64,000 nucleotides of DNA. It comes from Fagopyrum homotropicum (lineage: Eukaryota; Streptophyta; Magnoliopsida; Caryophyllales; Polygonaceae). Position 1 is the first letter of the stretch. Each line of letters opens with the position of its first letter. A program made the position numbers and the translations under genes. Location of the stretch: NCBI GenBank assembly GCA_033239125.1, contig BSWB01000002.1:3877001-3941000 (forward strand), in the 5' to 3' direction. Shown piece after piece: positions 1 through 10,949 of the stretch. The notes under the pieces were generated by a model. The model had not been told where the DNA came from, did no database searches, and worked only from the letters and a program-made list of their open reading frames with translations.

Positions 1-1
1 A

Positions 2-201
2 AAGATTAGGAGGCGAGAACAAGGAGAAGTTGTGCCGAAAAAGAAATAATGATTTAGAGTCGGGAAAAATAAATGTTCCCATTGCGACAAGGAAGGACAT
101 ACAAGGAGAAAGTGTGTTAACCCTCCCAAGCCACTAGAACCTCCTAAAACCAAAACAATGGGAGGGAGACCAAGAAAGGCAAGCACTGTGCAAGCTACTT
201 A
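2..201 (+). pseudogene. C-terminal remnant of a Mutator-like (MULE) transposase
   Basis: In frame from base 2 the translation is basic, hits two adjacent stops (TAA TGA), then gives a CCHC zinc knuckle of spacing C-x2-C-x4-H-x4-C (about bases 74-118, starting KCSHCDKEGHTRRKC), a Pro/Lys-rich linker and an AT-hook-like GGRPRK before a TAA at 199-201. A zinc knuckle followed by a basic Pro-rich tail is the usual end of plant MuDR-type transposases, downstream of the catalytic and SWIM domains, which lie outside the window. The two internal stops show it is dead, unless they sit in an unrecognised intron. Short intron-like pieces follow to about base 515. Confidence 0.6.
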
Positions 202-519
202 ACAAACAAAAAATATATAAATAAAAAAGGTATGAAAATATGCTATACTATTTTTGTCCTCCATGTGCTTAAATAACATTTTTTTTGCAGGTTCAAGGTT
301 ACATGTATGATAATACTCACAATTTACACAGTTGATCATTCATATGTTCAAATTAGTGAGTTTCATCCTCAGCAGGTAAATATATTTATTTGTAACAATA
401 TGATATTTATATAGTTTAATAACTTCAAGTAATAAACAAGCAAATTTTTATGTATTAGGTTGCTTCAAGCTCTCAACTCACTGATGCTACAAGGATGTTT
501 GATGATGCTCCATAGCTAA

Positions 520-1733
520 TGGATATTTAGCTATTTAAGTAGTAAACGAGAACTTTTTATTGTTAGCTTCAACTTTTGCAGATTTGTGTACTCTTCATAT
601 GGTATTTCCAATGCTCAACTCAGTATGTTTCTTTTGATGTAGTTTAAGTTTTAATTATGAATTAGTCTCACCATTTTGATCTACTGGGCTCTAAAATTTT
701 CAAATCTTTGTTGACTTTTGTTTGAGTTCTAATTGGTCTATTGTGCACTCAACACCTAATAACTCACACAAACTCTATATATTATCAATTCATTACTCAA
801 ATTATCAATTACTAATCTAGGTAGACTCCTCTGATATATTGATCAAAACTTAATGATCACATCAAATTATATGCTCGGTTAATAAGCAAGTAACAACATA
901 CCTTTCTCTCTTAATGATAAATTGGTTGTCATTCTTTCTCGCATATTCGATCCATGTGAGCATGACCAAGACAGTTAAACTTTACACACCGTGGTGCACA
1001 AATTTCCTGTATATTATCACAAATAGTTGTAGATATATCAATAAGAATTGATTACATTAGAATCTTGTTATTCAAGGATAAGAAATGATACAAACATAAC
1101 AACTAAAGAACCTACTTACTTATATGACATACAGTGACAAGGTCAGATCCTTCAGCAATTGTTTGAACTTGTAAACATAATGTACTCAGTACACAAGTGG
1201 ATTTTCAATGGCAGACCATGTAGCTGCTCAACAATGGAGACAAAATTTACTCAGTACACAATCTTTATATATATATTGTCAATAGAGATATATCACTCGT
1301 ACCCCTTCCAAAGCTCAACCATGGAGCTGCTCGATCGACCTAGATCGACCTTTCAATGAGTTGAGAGTTCAACGATTCACCTTGAAACCTATTTTCTCAG
1401 TTCAAAATGAATCTCAAATTACCAATAAACTCAACGCCCATGACTTATAGCTAGCAATTGAATCTCGAGTCTAAAACACATGTAACTAACAGAGCTTTTT
1501 TTTTTTGCCTTACCGCAATATTTTCAGATGGATGATTGCCGGAGGTTGACCTTCTAGCGATTCGGATCTCTCATCTCCTACATCTTCCATTTCCATGGCT
1601 TCTGGGCAAGAAATCATCTTTCAGTGTTTGCCATTTTTGTGAGGCTTAAGCAATTAATGTGCCCACTTTACTCTTTCTTTTCTTTTTATATTTTTTTATT
1701 CCTTTCCTCCACTTCCCGATGAATCTTGTACTC
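520..1733. other. AT-rich intergenic DNA, no gene recognised
   Basis: No open frame with a family motif was found. The one 66-codon frame here is low-complexity and has no recognisable domain. Confidence 0.5.
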
Positions 1734-1737
1734 TTTA

Positions 1738-2002
1738 GAGCATCTCAACAGTTTCTCCAAATTCTTCTTCAAAATGGAGAATTAAAACTAAAAATCTACC
1801 CTTTATATTTTTATCAAATCCAACAGATTCTCTAACTTGGAAAATTCTCCATTTATTTGGAGAATGTCTTCAAATTTAGGGAAGACTCCCCACTTTTTTC
1901 CATTATTCTCCATTTTGAAGAATGAAATGGAGAATTTGTTGGACCAAAAAATCTTTAAAATTCTTCAAATATTCTAAAATGGAGAAGTTGTTGGGGATGC
2001 TC
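1738..2002. mobile_element. MITE with 22-bp imperfect terminal inverted repeats
   Basis: The left end GAGCATCTCAACAGTTTCTCC pairs with the reverse complement of the right end, GAGCATCCCCAACAACTTCTCC. TTTA lies directly outside both ends (1734-1737 and 2003-2006), a probable target duplication. The 265-bp interior is AT-rich, non-coding and carries further subterminal copies of the GGAGAAT motif in both orientations. The superfamily is uncertain. Confidence 0.65.
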
Positions 2003-2539
2003 TTTAGTCTTTACGTTTCCTATTTCCTCTCATTAATATCAATTAATTTTTCTTTTATTACTTTTATAGTTTTTTAATGCACTACCGTTACTTTTAACGG
2101 GATTTGAGAGAGTGGGTGGTATAAAGCAAACAGAATAATATTTAGAGTGGTTTTCTGTAAAATAAATTATTAAGGGTGGTTTTATACAGTTTACTCAACT
2201 TAAAAAGGCTATTAGGCCAAAAAATAAAAATGTTAGTTAATTAAAAACTAATTTGATATCTTTCAAATGAAATAATCTTATAAATAAAAAAAAATTGTAT
2301 TTGTCATAAATTAATCTTATAAATAAAATAAAATTTTAAATTGTACATGATTAAATTATTAAAAATCTAATTAAATCAAAAGTTTTTTTAATATTTATAA
2401 ATAGATTATACACTTGTTAGTTTCCTTCAACCTAGTCTTATGAAACTTAATATTTCGATGTATTACACAAGATTTATGAACAGATATGTTCGTTATTTTT
2501 ATAATGTAGGACTATTTTGTTTTTTACTGTATTAGCATA

Positions 2540-2950
2540 TGTTCAATTAATAACTATTGATAAGTAAATATCTAGTTTGGGTCAATCCAAATATTAGCAA
2601 CTAACAATTTTTATTTATTTATTGTTATTAGCATATCTGCGATGAATATTTTTTGGTAAGTAAACATAATTATACTTGCCTTAAATCGACAAAGATTTAA
2701 AAAAATATGAAAAGATAAAATAGAAGATTAAGATACTCGATCCGGGTAGAATTAGGTTTGTAACAGATTGATTAGCATACTACAAATTGCCATTAGCTAC
2801 AATCAAATTCTAATCTGAATAATACCGTATCTTCATTCGATCATAAACATAATTATACTTGCCTTAAATCGACAAAGATATAAAAAATCTGAAAAGATAA
2901 AATATAAGATTAAGATAGTCCGGGTAGGATTAGGTTTGTATCAAATCGCC
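2540..2950. repeat. Detached copy of the kinase promoter, with an internal tandem duplication
   Basis: Bases about 2540-2830 match the DNA immediately upstream of the kinase gene (about 8101-8505). Near-identical blocks include the one around 2598-2640 against 8150-8195 and the one at about 2786-2826 against 8466-8506. The region around the TATA box differs: the kinase copy has TATAAAT, this copy does not. A second partial copy follows at about 2847-2950, so the unit starting AAACATAATTATACTTGCC occurs twice. No kinase coding sequence follows. Confidence 0.7.
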
Positions 2951-2994
2951 AGAGGACTGTGACGGTAACTACAGAGGCAGGTCATGTTGAGAAC

Positions 2995-4134
2995 TTACGA
3001 GGATGGGATCTTGGGAAGACTGGTACAATCATCAACGCAGTGCGAGCTGCAAGACTTATCAATCAGGGTTGTGAGACTTTTTAGTGCTATGCCATGAAGG
3101 ATAGTCTGAGTCCGGCTTTTTGGTGTTATGCCATGAAACATATTTGTATACTCTTTAGACTCTCTATTTATACAAATTCTTAAACCATCAAGCTTAGTAG
3201 TTAATCGAGGTGGAACAACAAAAACCCTCAAAAAATTTAACTAAATAGATCATTTTGATATTATCTTCCCTAAAAATAAAACTTTAGGGGTACGGTTACT
3301 TATATAAAAATAACGTGAAAATATTTCACGTAAATAGAAATCGAATTTAACCAAAAATCCAAGATTACTTTAGGTAAGAACATTATGACCCACATAATTG
3401 TAGGTTAACGATCCAAAAATAAAATCTTCCCTTAAAAATAAAACTGTAGGGGTACGGTTACTTTGAACATTATGCCCACATAATTGTAAGTTAACGATCC
3501 CTAAAATAAAATATTATTCTGATATGAATAATAATTATACTTGAACTTAACCAAAAAGCCAAAAAATGTATTATTCGTAAGACTCCCTATTTATACAAGT
3601 TCTAAAACCGTCAACCTTAGTAGCTAATCGATGTGGAATAACAAAATCCCTCAAAAAGTTTAACGTAAATAGATTAGCCTAATAATCATTTGAAGAAAAA
3701 AATCTTTCCTAAAAAACAAAATTTAGGGGTACGATTATTTAACCAAAATAACGTGAAAATATTTAACGTAAATAAAAATCGAAAACTAACAAAAAAATTA
3801 GAGTACATTTATTTTTTTGTTTAAAAACTTATCCTAAAAATAGACTGGTTCCAACAATAAAAAGTAACGTGAAATAGTTCCACTAACACTTAAGTTGTTA
3901 ACAAAAGATTCCTTGCCTTAAAAATAGTTTAAAAAATAAAGATTTATTGGCCAAAAATATATTATTTTTATAGTCAAAATCTTGAATTATTTAACGTAAA
4001 TAGATAAGGTTGCCTAAAAAAACTCGAGGGGCACAATTACGATCCACATAATTGTAGGTTAACGATCCAAAAAATAAAATATTATTCAAATGCCAAGAAA
4101 TGTATTATTCGTATACTCTTTAAACTCCCTAGTT
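2995..4134. repeat. Block of diverged tandem repeats with shared short modules
   Basis: Modules recur at about 3145-3250 and 3575-3680 (a stretch reading CTATTTATACAA, then an AATCGA-GTGGAA core, then CCCTCAAAAA), and the modules TAGGGGTACGGTTAC and CACATAATTGTAGGTTAACGATCC recur at about 3284, 3392, 3448, 3475, 3725 and 4045. On the minus strand the first unit has a TATA-like TATAAATAGAGAG just inside a 78-codon ORF (complement 2995-3231) that contains two similar short peptides, but no known domain. It may be a decayed gene or LTR-like repeat; the identity is unknown. Confidence 0.45.
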
Positions 4135-4248
4135 GAGGTTGATCATGAGTTTACAGAATTGCCAAAATAGACGGATGAGGTTGTCGTTGTCAAAGATGCA
4201 ATCGGAGGTTACATTGCATGGCCAAAGTGCATGGTCACTTTTGTATCG
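4135..4248 (+). pseudogene. Fragment of a transposon-associated domain (probably the same element as the Ulp1 pseudogene)
   Basis: This frame reads a degenerate peptide ending VVVVKDAIGGYIAWPK, with one in-frame TAG. A 'V-x-D-A-I/L-G-x-x-I/V-A-W-P-K' run is typical of a domain found N-terminal to Ulp1 proteases in plant transposon proteins. It ends at a possible GT donor at 4249. The following gene part lies beyond the solo LTR at 4378-6507. Confidence 0.4.
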
Positions 4249-4377
4249 GTATAATGCAAACATTTATAAATTATTTATTACATATTGTTAATGTTTTGTC
4301 AATATGTATATGTGAGTATCCTTATGAATTCTTATATAGAATGTTCGTGAGAGTTCAAAAGCATCTAAAACCTCCAA

Positions 4378-6507
4378 TGTAATAGCTAGGATTTCCGAAT
4401 TCTAATTAATGTTAATTAACTTAATCGTTGATAGTAATTGACATATAACTTGCGAAGATTTCCCAAGTGATGAGTATGAGTCCCATCGTTATGTTCCTCG
4501 CGTAATTTTGGACGTTTGGGGAAATTTTTACTTTTTCCCCCGGGTAATTATTTTTACCCTCCGGTGTTATTTGGAGCATTTGGGAGCTCCAATTAATAAA
4601 AATGCAGTTGAGAGAAATGATCAGGACATCGGATATGTCTTAGATATGAAATAACATGGAGAGGCAAAACGGCCAAAAGAGTCGCTATTTCGTTTCTTAA
4701 CGGCTAAGAAAGACGGCTTAGGAATACACGTTTTCCGAGACAATTGTGTAATAATTATCCCTACAATATTCCAGATTTATTATTCCAATCTCGAGAAGTT
4801 TGGAGAAGGAGGTTCGACCCGTCTTTGGATCGGTTAAAGGATAATTATCGACTTTGCTAAAGGATAATCATCGTCTTCACTATAAATAGCGGGAAATCAT
4901 TTATTAATTCATTTCCTTTCACGTTTTCTCGTAAAAGCTCTGATTTCTCTCAACCTTCAAACTCAGATCTACTCTCCGTTTTCTAATCCGATTTCAATTC
5001 CGTTTGAGTTTTTGGATTCCTCTCTTCATTCTCTTCATATCGGTACCGAGTTTCTGCATTTCCGAGTATATGGAGGGCTGGTCGAGCATATATGTCACCA
5101 GGACGGTTCCGTCGCTCAGATTCCGATGAATTTGATGATGTCCATGCGTAGCCTGCGTCGTTGTGATTCCGAATCTTCTTTTAGATCGTCAATCGGGTTA
5201 GTAACGAATAAGTTATGAATTTATTCGTTTTCCGTACTGCGATTTGGCCTAAATTGACTTTAGGCTTGTCAAATAGGACAATTAGAAATTCCATTATGGT
5301 CGTTATATTATTCTGGTGATTATGGGTTCTTGTTTGATGAAATCTGATGACAGGGGGTTTAGAAATTGTCTGCGGGCAAAACGTTATTCTGGCGAAATCT
5401 AATTAATTAATTAAAGGTTAATTAATTAAATTAGGATTAAAATTGAGATTGAGGAATGTTGATTAGATACTACCTTGAGATTTGAGGAATTATGAGTTAT
5501 GCTGAGATATTGAGGTTTAGTTGGTTGTGAGGCTCATAGATTGAGTATGATCCTTATGGATCCCTTTGGGTCTAGGTGTGACCCCTTTGATGAATAGAGG
5601 TTGATATATCTCTTTATGTCTTTTTATAGGCCGTGTTGTCCCTCCAGTGTAGAGGTGATCGTGGTTGAGTTTGTACGAGGTTGAGGTAAGTCCGTAGGAC
5701 TTACTTAGCTACCATCCCTATATTGGGTGTTTGCATGAGTGGTGTGTGCTTTATATGTTTGCTATGATAGCATGAGTTGTCGTTTTTATCGACCTATGTT
5801 CTATTGACTGCCCCACTGCGTGGCTGTGATAACCTTTCCCTTTCATCCCGCCGTGGAGTCTCGGAGGTTCTCTGTTGTCAGGCCAGACTGGTTTACAGGA
5901 AGGGCGCAATCCACTCCCATAGGGTACACGGATTGTGTGACCGATACTCGTACAGCTGGACATTGTACTCAGAGGCGGGGATGTATCGGTCCTCGTGTCA
6001 CATACTTTCATCTATCTATATATATACGGTTTTTGAGTGAATGGTTATTATATAAAGATAATAAATGGGTAAATGTGTGATAGTATGCTGATGTGTTTAT
6101 CTTTCATGATTGTGCTTGTGCTTATGCATTACCTCATATATGTATGGTTAGCTAACGGTTTCATACCGTGTTGTAGATGTTTACAGGTTAGGCGCTACTG
6201 GGTGATCTGGCAGGGTGACAGGCCGAGGACTCTCGTACATTAGGTGGTTGGTTTGGGGTTGTTGTGTTTCCCCTCCTGTGTGAGGATGATCTTTTGTACC
6301 TCCTATGTGAGGATGTCGTTTTATATACTCGGCTATGTTGTTGTTTACTTTGGGTCGTACAGTTTATATTGTTTTATGTATTTGTTTTATATCTGTCAGT
6401 GCCATGTTGTAAGGTCCAGTGAACTTGTTGTCAGGCTAGGGTCAGGATCCATTGTGAGATCCTAGCCCAATGTGACATCCCGAGTCCCGCGGATTCGGGG
6501 TGTTACA
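4378..6507 (+). mobile_element. Solo LTR of a Ty3/gypsy-type retrotransposon
   Basis: The element begins TGTAATAGCTAGG, ends GGGGTGTTACA (TG...CA), is 2130 bp long and is flanked by a perfect 5-bp target duplication, TCCAA (4373-4377 and 6508-6512). A consensus TATA box, TATAAATAG, lies at 4881-4889, as expected of an LTR promoter. There is no gag/pol and no second LTR, which indicates LTR-LTR recombination. The 3' part is homologous to the element at 15572-18050. LTR length and the CCC/GGG-TGTTACA end suggest a Tekay/Del-like chromovirus, but this is an inference. Short open frames inside it (for example 5751-6080, 6244-6465) are not genes. Confidence 0.8.
4881..4889 (+). promoter_or_regulatory. 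LTR TATA box
   Basis: TATAAATAG, about 500 bp into the LTR, followed by a pyrimidine-rich leader. Consistent with the U3/R promoter of an LTR retrotransposon. Confidence 0.5.
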
Positions 6508-6512
6508 TCCAA

Positions 6513-7753
6513 AATGTCCATATGCACGTCGATGATGATTACATAGAACGTACACCCCAAGGAAAGAATGATAGTGTGGCGACGAGGTGCTTGTCAATGA
6601 TAAATTTGGTTGATGATCTGGATGTTGTGGTCAATATGCCAACTTCAATTTTTCATCAAGAGTACTTGTTGCACTTTGGAAAGAGAGAAATGAAAATATG
6701 GCTAGATGAACAAGAATTAGAGACGAGGCATATCGAGATATATATCAAGTATGTATTTAATACATGTCCATTGCTTTTTTTATTAGATAATTTTAGGGTT
6801 GTTAATCCCATTTGATTATGCATGATAGGTGCTTGTTTGAAAATTGCAATCCAAGCAAATTTGTCTTTCTTTCTCCAACAAACTTGGCTTGACCGGTGGG
6901 TACCGAAAGACGTGTTGATATGAGAGTTGTATATATGGCTAATTCTATACGGAATTCGGACATGACAAGGCATTTATGGTTTGCCCCCTATTATGGAGGG
7001 TAAGTAAAATGTTATTATATTACATTATACATTAAATTTTGGTTTGTCCAACTAGTAACCTATTTGAGTGAATTTTTTATTCGCAATCTTCATTGGATGT
7101 TGGCGGTGATCGATCCCTTAGAATGTGTTGTTTATTGGTTGGATCCAATGCATGTAGAAGTTAGAACTGATTTTCGGATCGTGGCTAAACTGTAAGCTTT
7201 ATGACACGTAATGTTATATTTTCAAGTTTTTGTTGATTTCATTGATTGATAGATATTGATGCATATATTACATTGTATTTCTTTGTAGTTATATGGAACA
7301 ATTTAATGAAACAAGGACGTCTCCTACTAATCCCAAGACAAAAAAGCGAGTATTGCGTTGGAAGATCATCAAGGTTAGATTTTAATTGATTTTGTCTTGT
7401 TAAAATGAGTTTGTAAATAACATATTTGTATATTGAGCTACAAATCTTCTTAAATATTTTAGGCCCCTAACTACCAACAAATGGCAAAAGTGGTTACTAC
7501 ATATGTCGTTACATTCGGAAAATTATTGAAAACGAAGTGCATGATATTCCGCAATTGGTAGGTATGCATGTGTACTTACTACATTTAAAATATCGAAATG
7601 TAAAATTGTTGATATATATTGTTGCTTACTTTCGTTGTTTAATCTTTAATTGTTTAGTACTTTAATAAATGCTCACCGAAGATGTATGACAAAGATCATC
7701 TTCATGAACTGCACAAGGAGTGGCTTGAGTTTGTGGAGCCTCTCATTCAATAA
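6513..7753 (+). pseudogene. Ulp1-like (C48) cysteine protease gene of a plant transposon, decayed
   Basis: The pieces, in order, are: an N-terminal part (6513-6748) ending at a GTATGT donor; a part from 6829 to 6999 (CLFENCNPSKFVFL...) with an in-frame TGA; the core HWMLAVIDPLECVVYWLD (about 7090-7150) carrying the catalytic His and Asp of the C48 fold; a Lys-rich part at about 7290-7373; a part at about 7470-7560 ending YYICRYIRKIIENE; and the C-terminus (about 7660-7753, TAA). The nucleophile Cys expected just before GYY is a Ser (AGT). The acceptor before the HW part reads GCAA where GCAG is expected. Host Ulp1 proteases cleave SUMO; copies like this ride in MULE (Kaonashi) and CACTA transposons. 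A solo LTR lies directly upstream, inside the gene. Confidence 0.7.
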
Positions 7754-7755
7754 TG

Positions 7756-8100
7756 CATCGACATTGACTGACTTTTCTAGCTTAGTTACGTTTTCCATGT
7801 AGAGAGTCTAGAGACCATTGGTAAAAAGTGTTTGTTATCTTTTGTTAAGATATTATAAGCTACTTTCGGAACAAACAACGATAGAAACTTGGTTTGTTTT
7901 TTGATGTTACTTTCGGATTATATGATTGGAATATTAATTACATGATAAGTTTGCTCATGTATTTTAGCTTAATATTTTTTATTTACTTATGAATAATTTC
8001 GGTTAGGTATAATACGTATTGTGTAATTTAAGTAGGTGCCAAATTACCTATTTTCATATTAAATATAATAAATTCCGTAAAAAATTACGAGTCTTAATTC
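7756..8100. other. AT-rich spacer between Ulp1 pseudogene and kinase promoter
   Basis: No feature was recognised. Confidence 0.4.
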
Positions 8101-8453
8101 CATGAATAACCATTGATACGTAAGAATATCTAATTTGGGCCAATCCGAATATTAGCAACTAACAATTTTTATTTATTTATTGTTATCAGCATATCTTCTA
8201 TAAATAATTTCTATGTAAATAACAAATTAATTTGTTATTACTCTTATCAGCATATCTTCGATTTAATAATCTTATTAAAATTAATTTGATTTATGTTAAT
8301 TAGAAAAGTCGTGCCTCAAAAAATATGAAAAGATAAATGTATTTGATTTACCACAATTACCGTATCTTGGACCGATGATATATTTGCCTTAAATATATGA
8401 AAAGATAAAAATATGAAAAGATAATAGGCTTGTAACAGATTGATTAGTGTAAC

Positions 8454-8460
8454 TATAAAT
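8454..8460 (+). promoter_or_regulatory. Probable TATA box of the kinase gene
   Basis: TATAAAT, 71 bp upstream of the ATG, within the region duplicated at about 2540-2830. The upstream copy lacks this box. Confidence 0.45.
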
Positions 8461-8530
8461 ATAATTGCCATTAGCTACAATCAAATTCTAATCTGAATAA
8501 TACCTACGTACTTTACCAATTATCACAGCC

Positions 8531-9679
8531 ATGCATAGGTACAGACCCGTGTTGCCTCCAAACTTTGGCATCACAACTCACGACGGAGACGCCTACAAGC
8601 CGCCGGAGAAGAAGAAGAAACATACGTTGGACGGCGTTCCGATCGAATTAGACATCAAGTATGCGCCAATTCGAGTTATAGGCAGGGGCTCATACGGCGT
8701 CGTTTGCTCATGCCTGAATGAAGAGACGAACGAGCGGGTGGCGGTGAAGAAGATCGGCAACGCTCTCACTTACGGTCTAAGTACACTCCGAGAGATTCAA
8801 ATACTCCGACAGATGAAACACCAGAACGTTATGTCGTTGAAGGACGTTATGGTTTCGTCGTCAACCTTCGGAAAGTACGATTTTCAGCATGTGTACTTAG
8901 TTCAAGAGTTAATGTACTGCGATCTTGGACACGTGATCGGCAGGAAACTATCACCTGACTGGTGCAAGTTCTTGTTGATCCAGATTCTGATGGGAGTTAG
9001 ATATCTCCATGCAGTGAACGTGATTCACCGCGACTTAAAGCCGCAGAATATCCTCATGAATGTGAATCTTGATCTGAAAATCAGTGATTTCGGCTTGTCC
9101 CGGACAAAGAATCAAGATTCACTAGTCAGGAGGGGGTGCATCGGCACGCTTTGGTACCAGGCGCCGGAGCTTCTGTTAGAGTGTTCTTCGTATGGAAGTG
9201 AAATCGACATGTGGTCGGTCGGATGCATCTTTGCTGAGATAATTGGAGGATTTCGCCTTTTCAAGGGGGTTGATAGTATTACTCAGATTAAGGAGATAAA
9301 TATGATCTTAGGGACGCAATCCGATTTGAGCTTTGTTGACAACGAGAGATCGAGGAAGCTTCTAGAAGAGTTGCCGTTTTCTTCGGGTTTACACTTTCAG
9401 AGTGTGTATGATGATGTAGATCCCATGGCTATTGATTTGCTGATGAAGATGCTTCAAATGAATCCTTTGAAGAGGATTTCGGCTGCGGAAGCTCTCAAGC
9501 ATCCGTATTTTAGCGGATTTGACTATCCGATGACGCCGTGCTCGGCTCCGAAGAAGGTGGAACTGGAAGTTGATGAGAGGCCTCATCTGGTGAACGAGAA
9601 GATGCTTAGGGAGTCGATTTGGGAGGAGATGCTGCGCTTCCATCCTGAAGAACGGGTGTTGCTATACAGCTTGTTTTGA
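8531..9679 (+). CDS. MAP-kinase-like protein (group C-like), intronless, activation loop without TxY
   Basis: A 382-residue Ser/Thr kinase in one exon. Visible landmarks are the glycine loop GRGSYGVV (51-58), catalytic VAVKK (K73), the alphaC Glu (about E88), HRDLKPQN (166-173, catalytic D168), DFG (186-188), APE (211-213) and a C-lobe DMWSVGCIFAEI. NERVAVKKI, the IDLL-x-KML-x-x-NP-x-KRIS region and the C-terminal W-x-EML-x-x-HPEE resemble plant group C MAPKs (MPK1/2/7/14), which act below MKK3. The loop reads RRGCIGTLWYQAPE where a MAPK has TEYVVTRWYRAPE, so both phospho-acceptors and both P+1 arginines are replaced. Plant MAPK genes normally have at least one intron, so this may be a retrocopy. 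The frame is uninterrupted and a TATA box is present, so it may be expressed. Any substrate is unknown. Confidence 0.85.
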   Translation: MHRYRPVLPPNFGITTHDGDAYKPPEKKKKHTLDGVPIELDIKYAPIRVIGRGSYGVVCSCLNEETNERVAVKKIGNALTYGLSTLREIQILRQMKHQNVMSLKDVMVSSSTFGKYDFQHVYLVQELMYCDLGHVIGRKLSPDWCKFLLIQILMGVRYLHAVNVIHRDLKPQNILMNVNLDLKISDFGLSRTKNQDSLVRRGCIGTLWYQAPELLLECSSYGSEIDMWSVGCIFAEIIGGFRLFKGVDSITQIKEINMILGTQSDLSFVDNERSRKLLEELPFSSGLHFQSVYDDVDPMAIDLLMKMLQMNPLKRISAAEALKHPYFSGFDYPMTPCSAPKKVELEVDERPHLVNEKMLRESIWEEMLRFHPEERVLLYSLF

Positions 9680-10516
9680 TCATATATATAGCTTCTTCGT
9701 TCTATATTTCCATGGTGGTGTTTCAATACAGTAAAAATAGGTATAAGATTAGTAATTAGGGTTTTTGGTCATGTAATGATACCTCTATCGTACGTTTTTT
9801 GCACTAAAATTAGTGTAAATTAGAGTGGTTCTTCCTTTTATAAACAGGTGCTCCAATACAGTAATGTTATGGTTTCTGAAAGGATTATGATTGGTTTAAT
9901 TATGAGCATTCGTTGTAATGGAATGTGATGATTTAATGATATTCATCTATATTGGATTAATATTTTTACCAGGTATTTAGGTATTTATAAAGTAGGTATT
10001 TGTTACCTATTCATGTATGAGTTGTTGACCTACTCGTATAATTGTTGTAAACGCTATTCGTAGGTTGGTCGTTGTGGACCTACGTACGAAATTGGTTGTT
10101 GATCTTTTACATTCCTAATTTATATTTATTAATATAATAAATATAAAAATAATTAAATTTTTTATTAACAAATTTTGATGCAGAACACGTATATAAACTA
10201 GTGACCAGTAATCGGTAGAAAAACAATCTGCAGCTACTTTAGATTGGTGTTGATTTCTTTGTGTTAATAGTTAATACCATGATTACACAAAGGCTACGTG
10301 TTTAATATGAAATTATAGCCATAAATGAAAATGTATTTAGGAAAATTCTTCATATACACTAACTATATACCTTTTGGTATCGATAACTAAATATCAAAAT
10401 GTGAATACCTAGCGTTTGGTATATGAGTATATTTGATATACTTCTATCGCACTTTTTTTTATAATACACCATATATATTATGTTTTTCATCCCTCTATTT
10501 TTTCTCTTTGAAACTC
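9680..10516. other. Downstream region of the kinase gene, no gene seen
   Basis: Contains the presumed 3' UTR and AT-rich DNA. No poly(A) tract or target duplication marking retroposition was found. Confidence 0.4.
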
Positions 10517-10519
10517 TTA

Positions 10520-10722
10520 GTGTCCGTTTAGTTGCAACGGCATAATGAAATTGGATTAGGGTAAGAAAAGGAAATGGAAATGATGAGATTCATTCAATTC
10601 AATTCACGGTGAAGTTTTTTTAGGAACTTCACCGTAACCAAACCTTCTAAACAAACATAGGTTTTGATTAATTCGGAATCATTTCGTTACCGAAAATGAT
10701 TTTAACACTTTCAAACAAGCCC
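10520..10722. mobile_element. Degenerate Tourist-like MITE
   Basis: Ends GTGTCCGTTTAGTTG and (reverse complement of the right end) GGGCTTGTTTGAAAG are weakly similar. TTA flanks both sides (10517-10519 and 10723-10725), the PIF/Harbinger target duplication. Confidence 0.4.
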
Positions 10723-10949
10723 TTATTCTACTGAATATCCATCTCATACTCTTATCATAATATTGATATATGACATAATGATATCTACATATAAATATTA
10801 AACATGCCTTAAAGTTAAAGGATGATTATTCCTTCGATTGATACAATCAAATGAGAGAAAGGTATGTGTTGTGGGCTTGTGTTGGGCCTTAGCCCAATTT
10901 TTTTTGCATATGGGCTGGGCCGAAGCTATAGGCAAAAGCAAATCATTTA

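Noticed and set aside
5751..6080. Three overlapping ORFs of 86-87 codons
   Set aside because: They lie inside the solo LTR, on both strands at once, with no motif.
9389..9643. 84-codon minus-strand ORF
   Set aside because: It is the antisense of the kinase C-terminal region.
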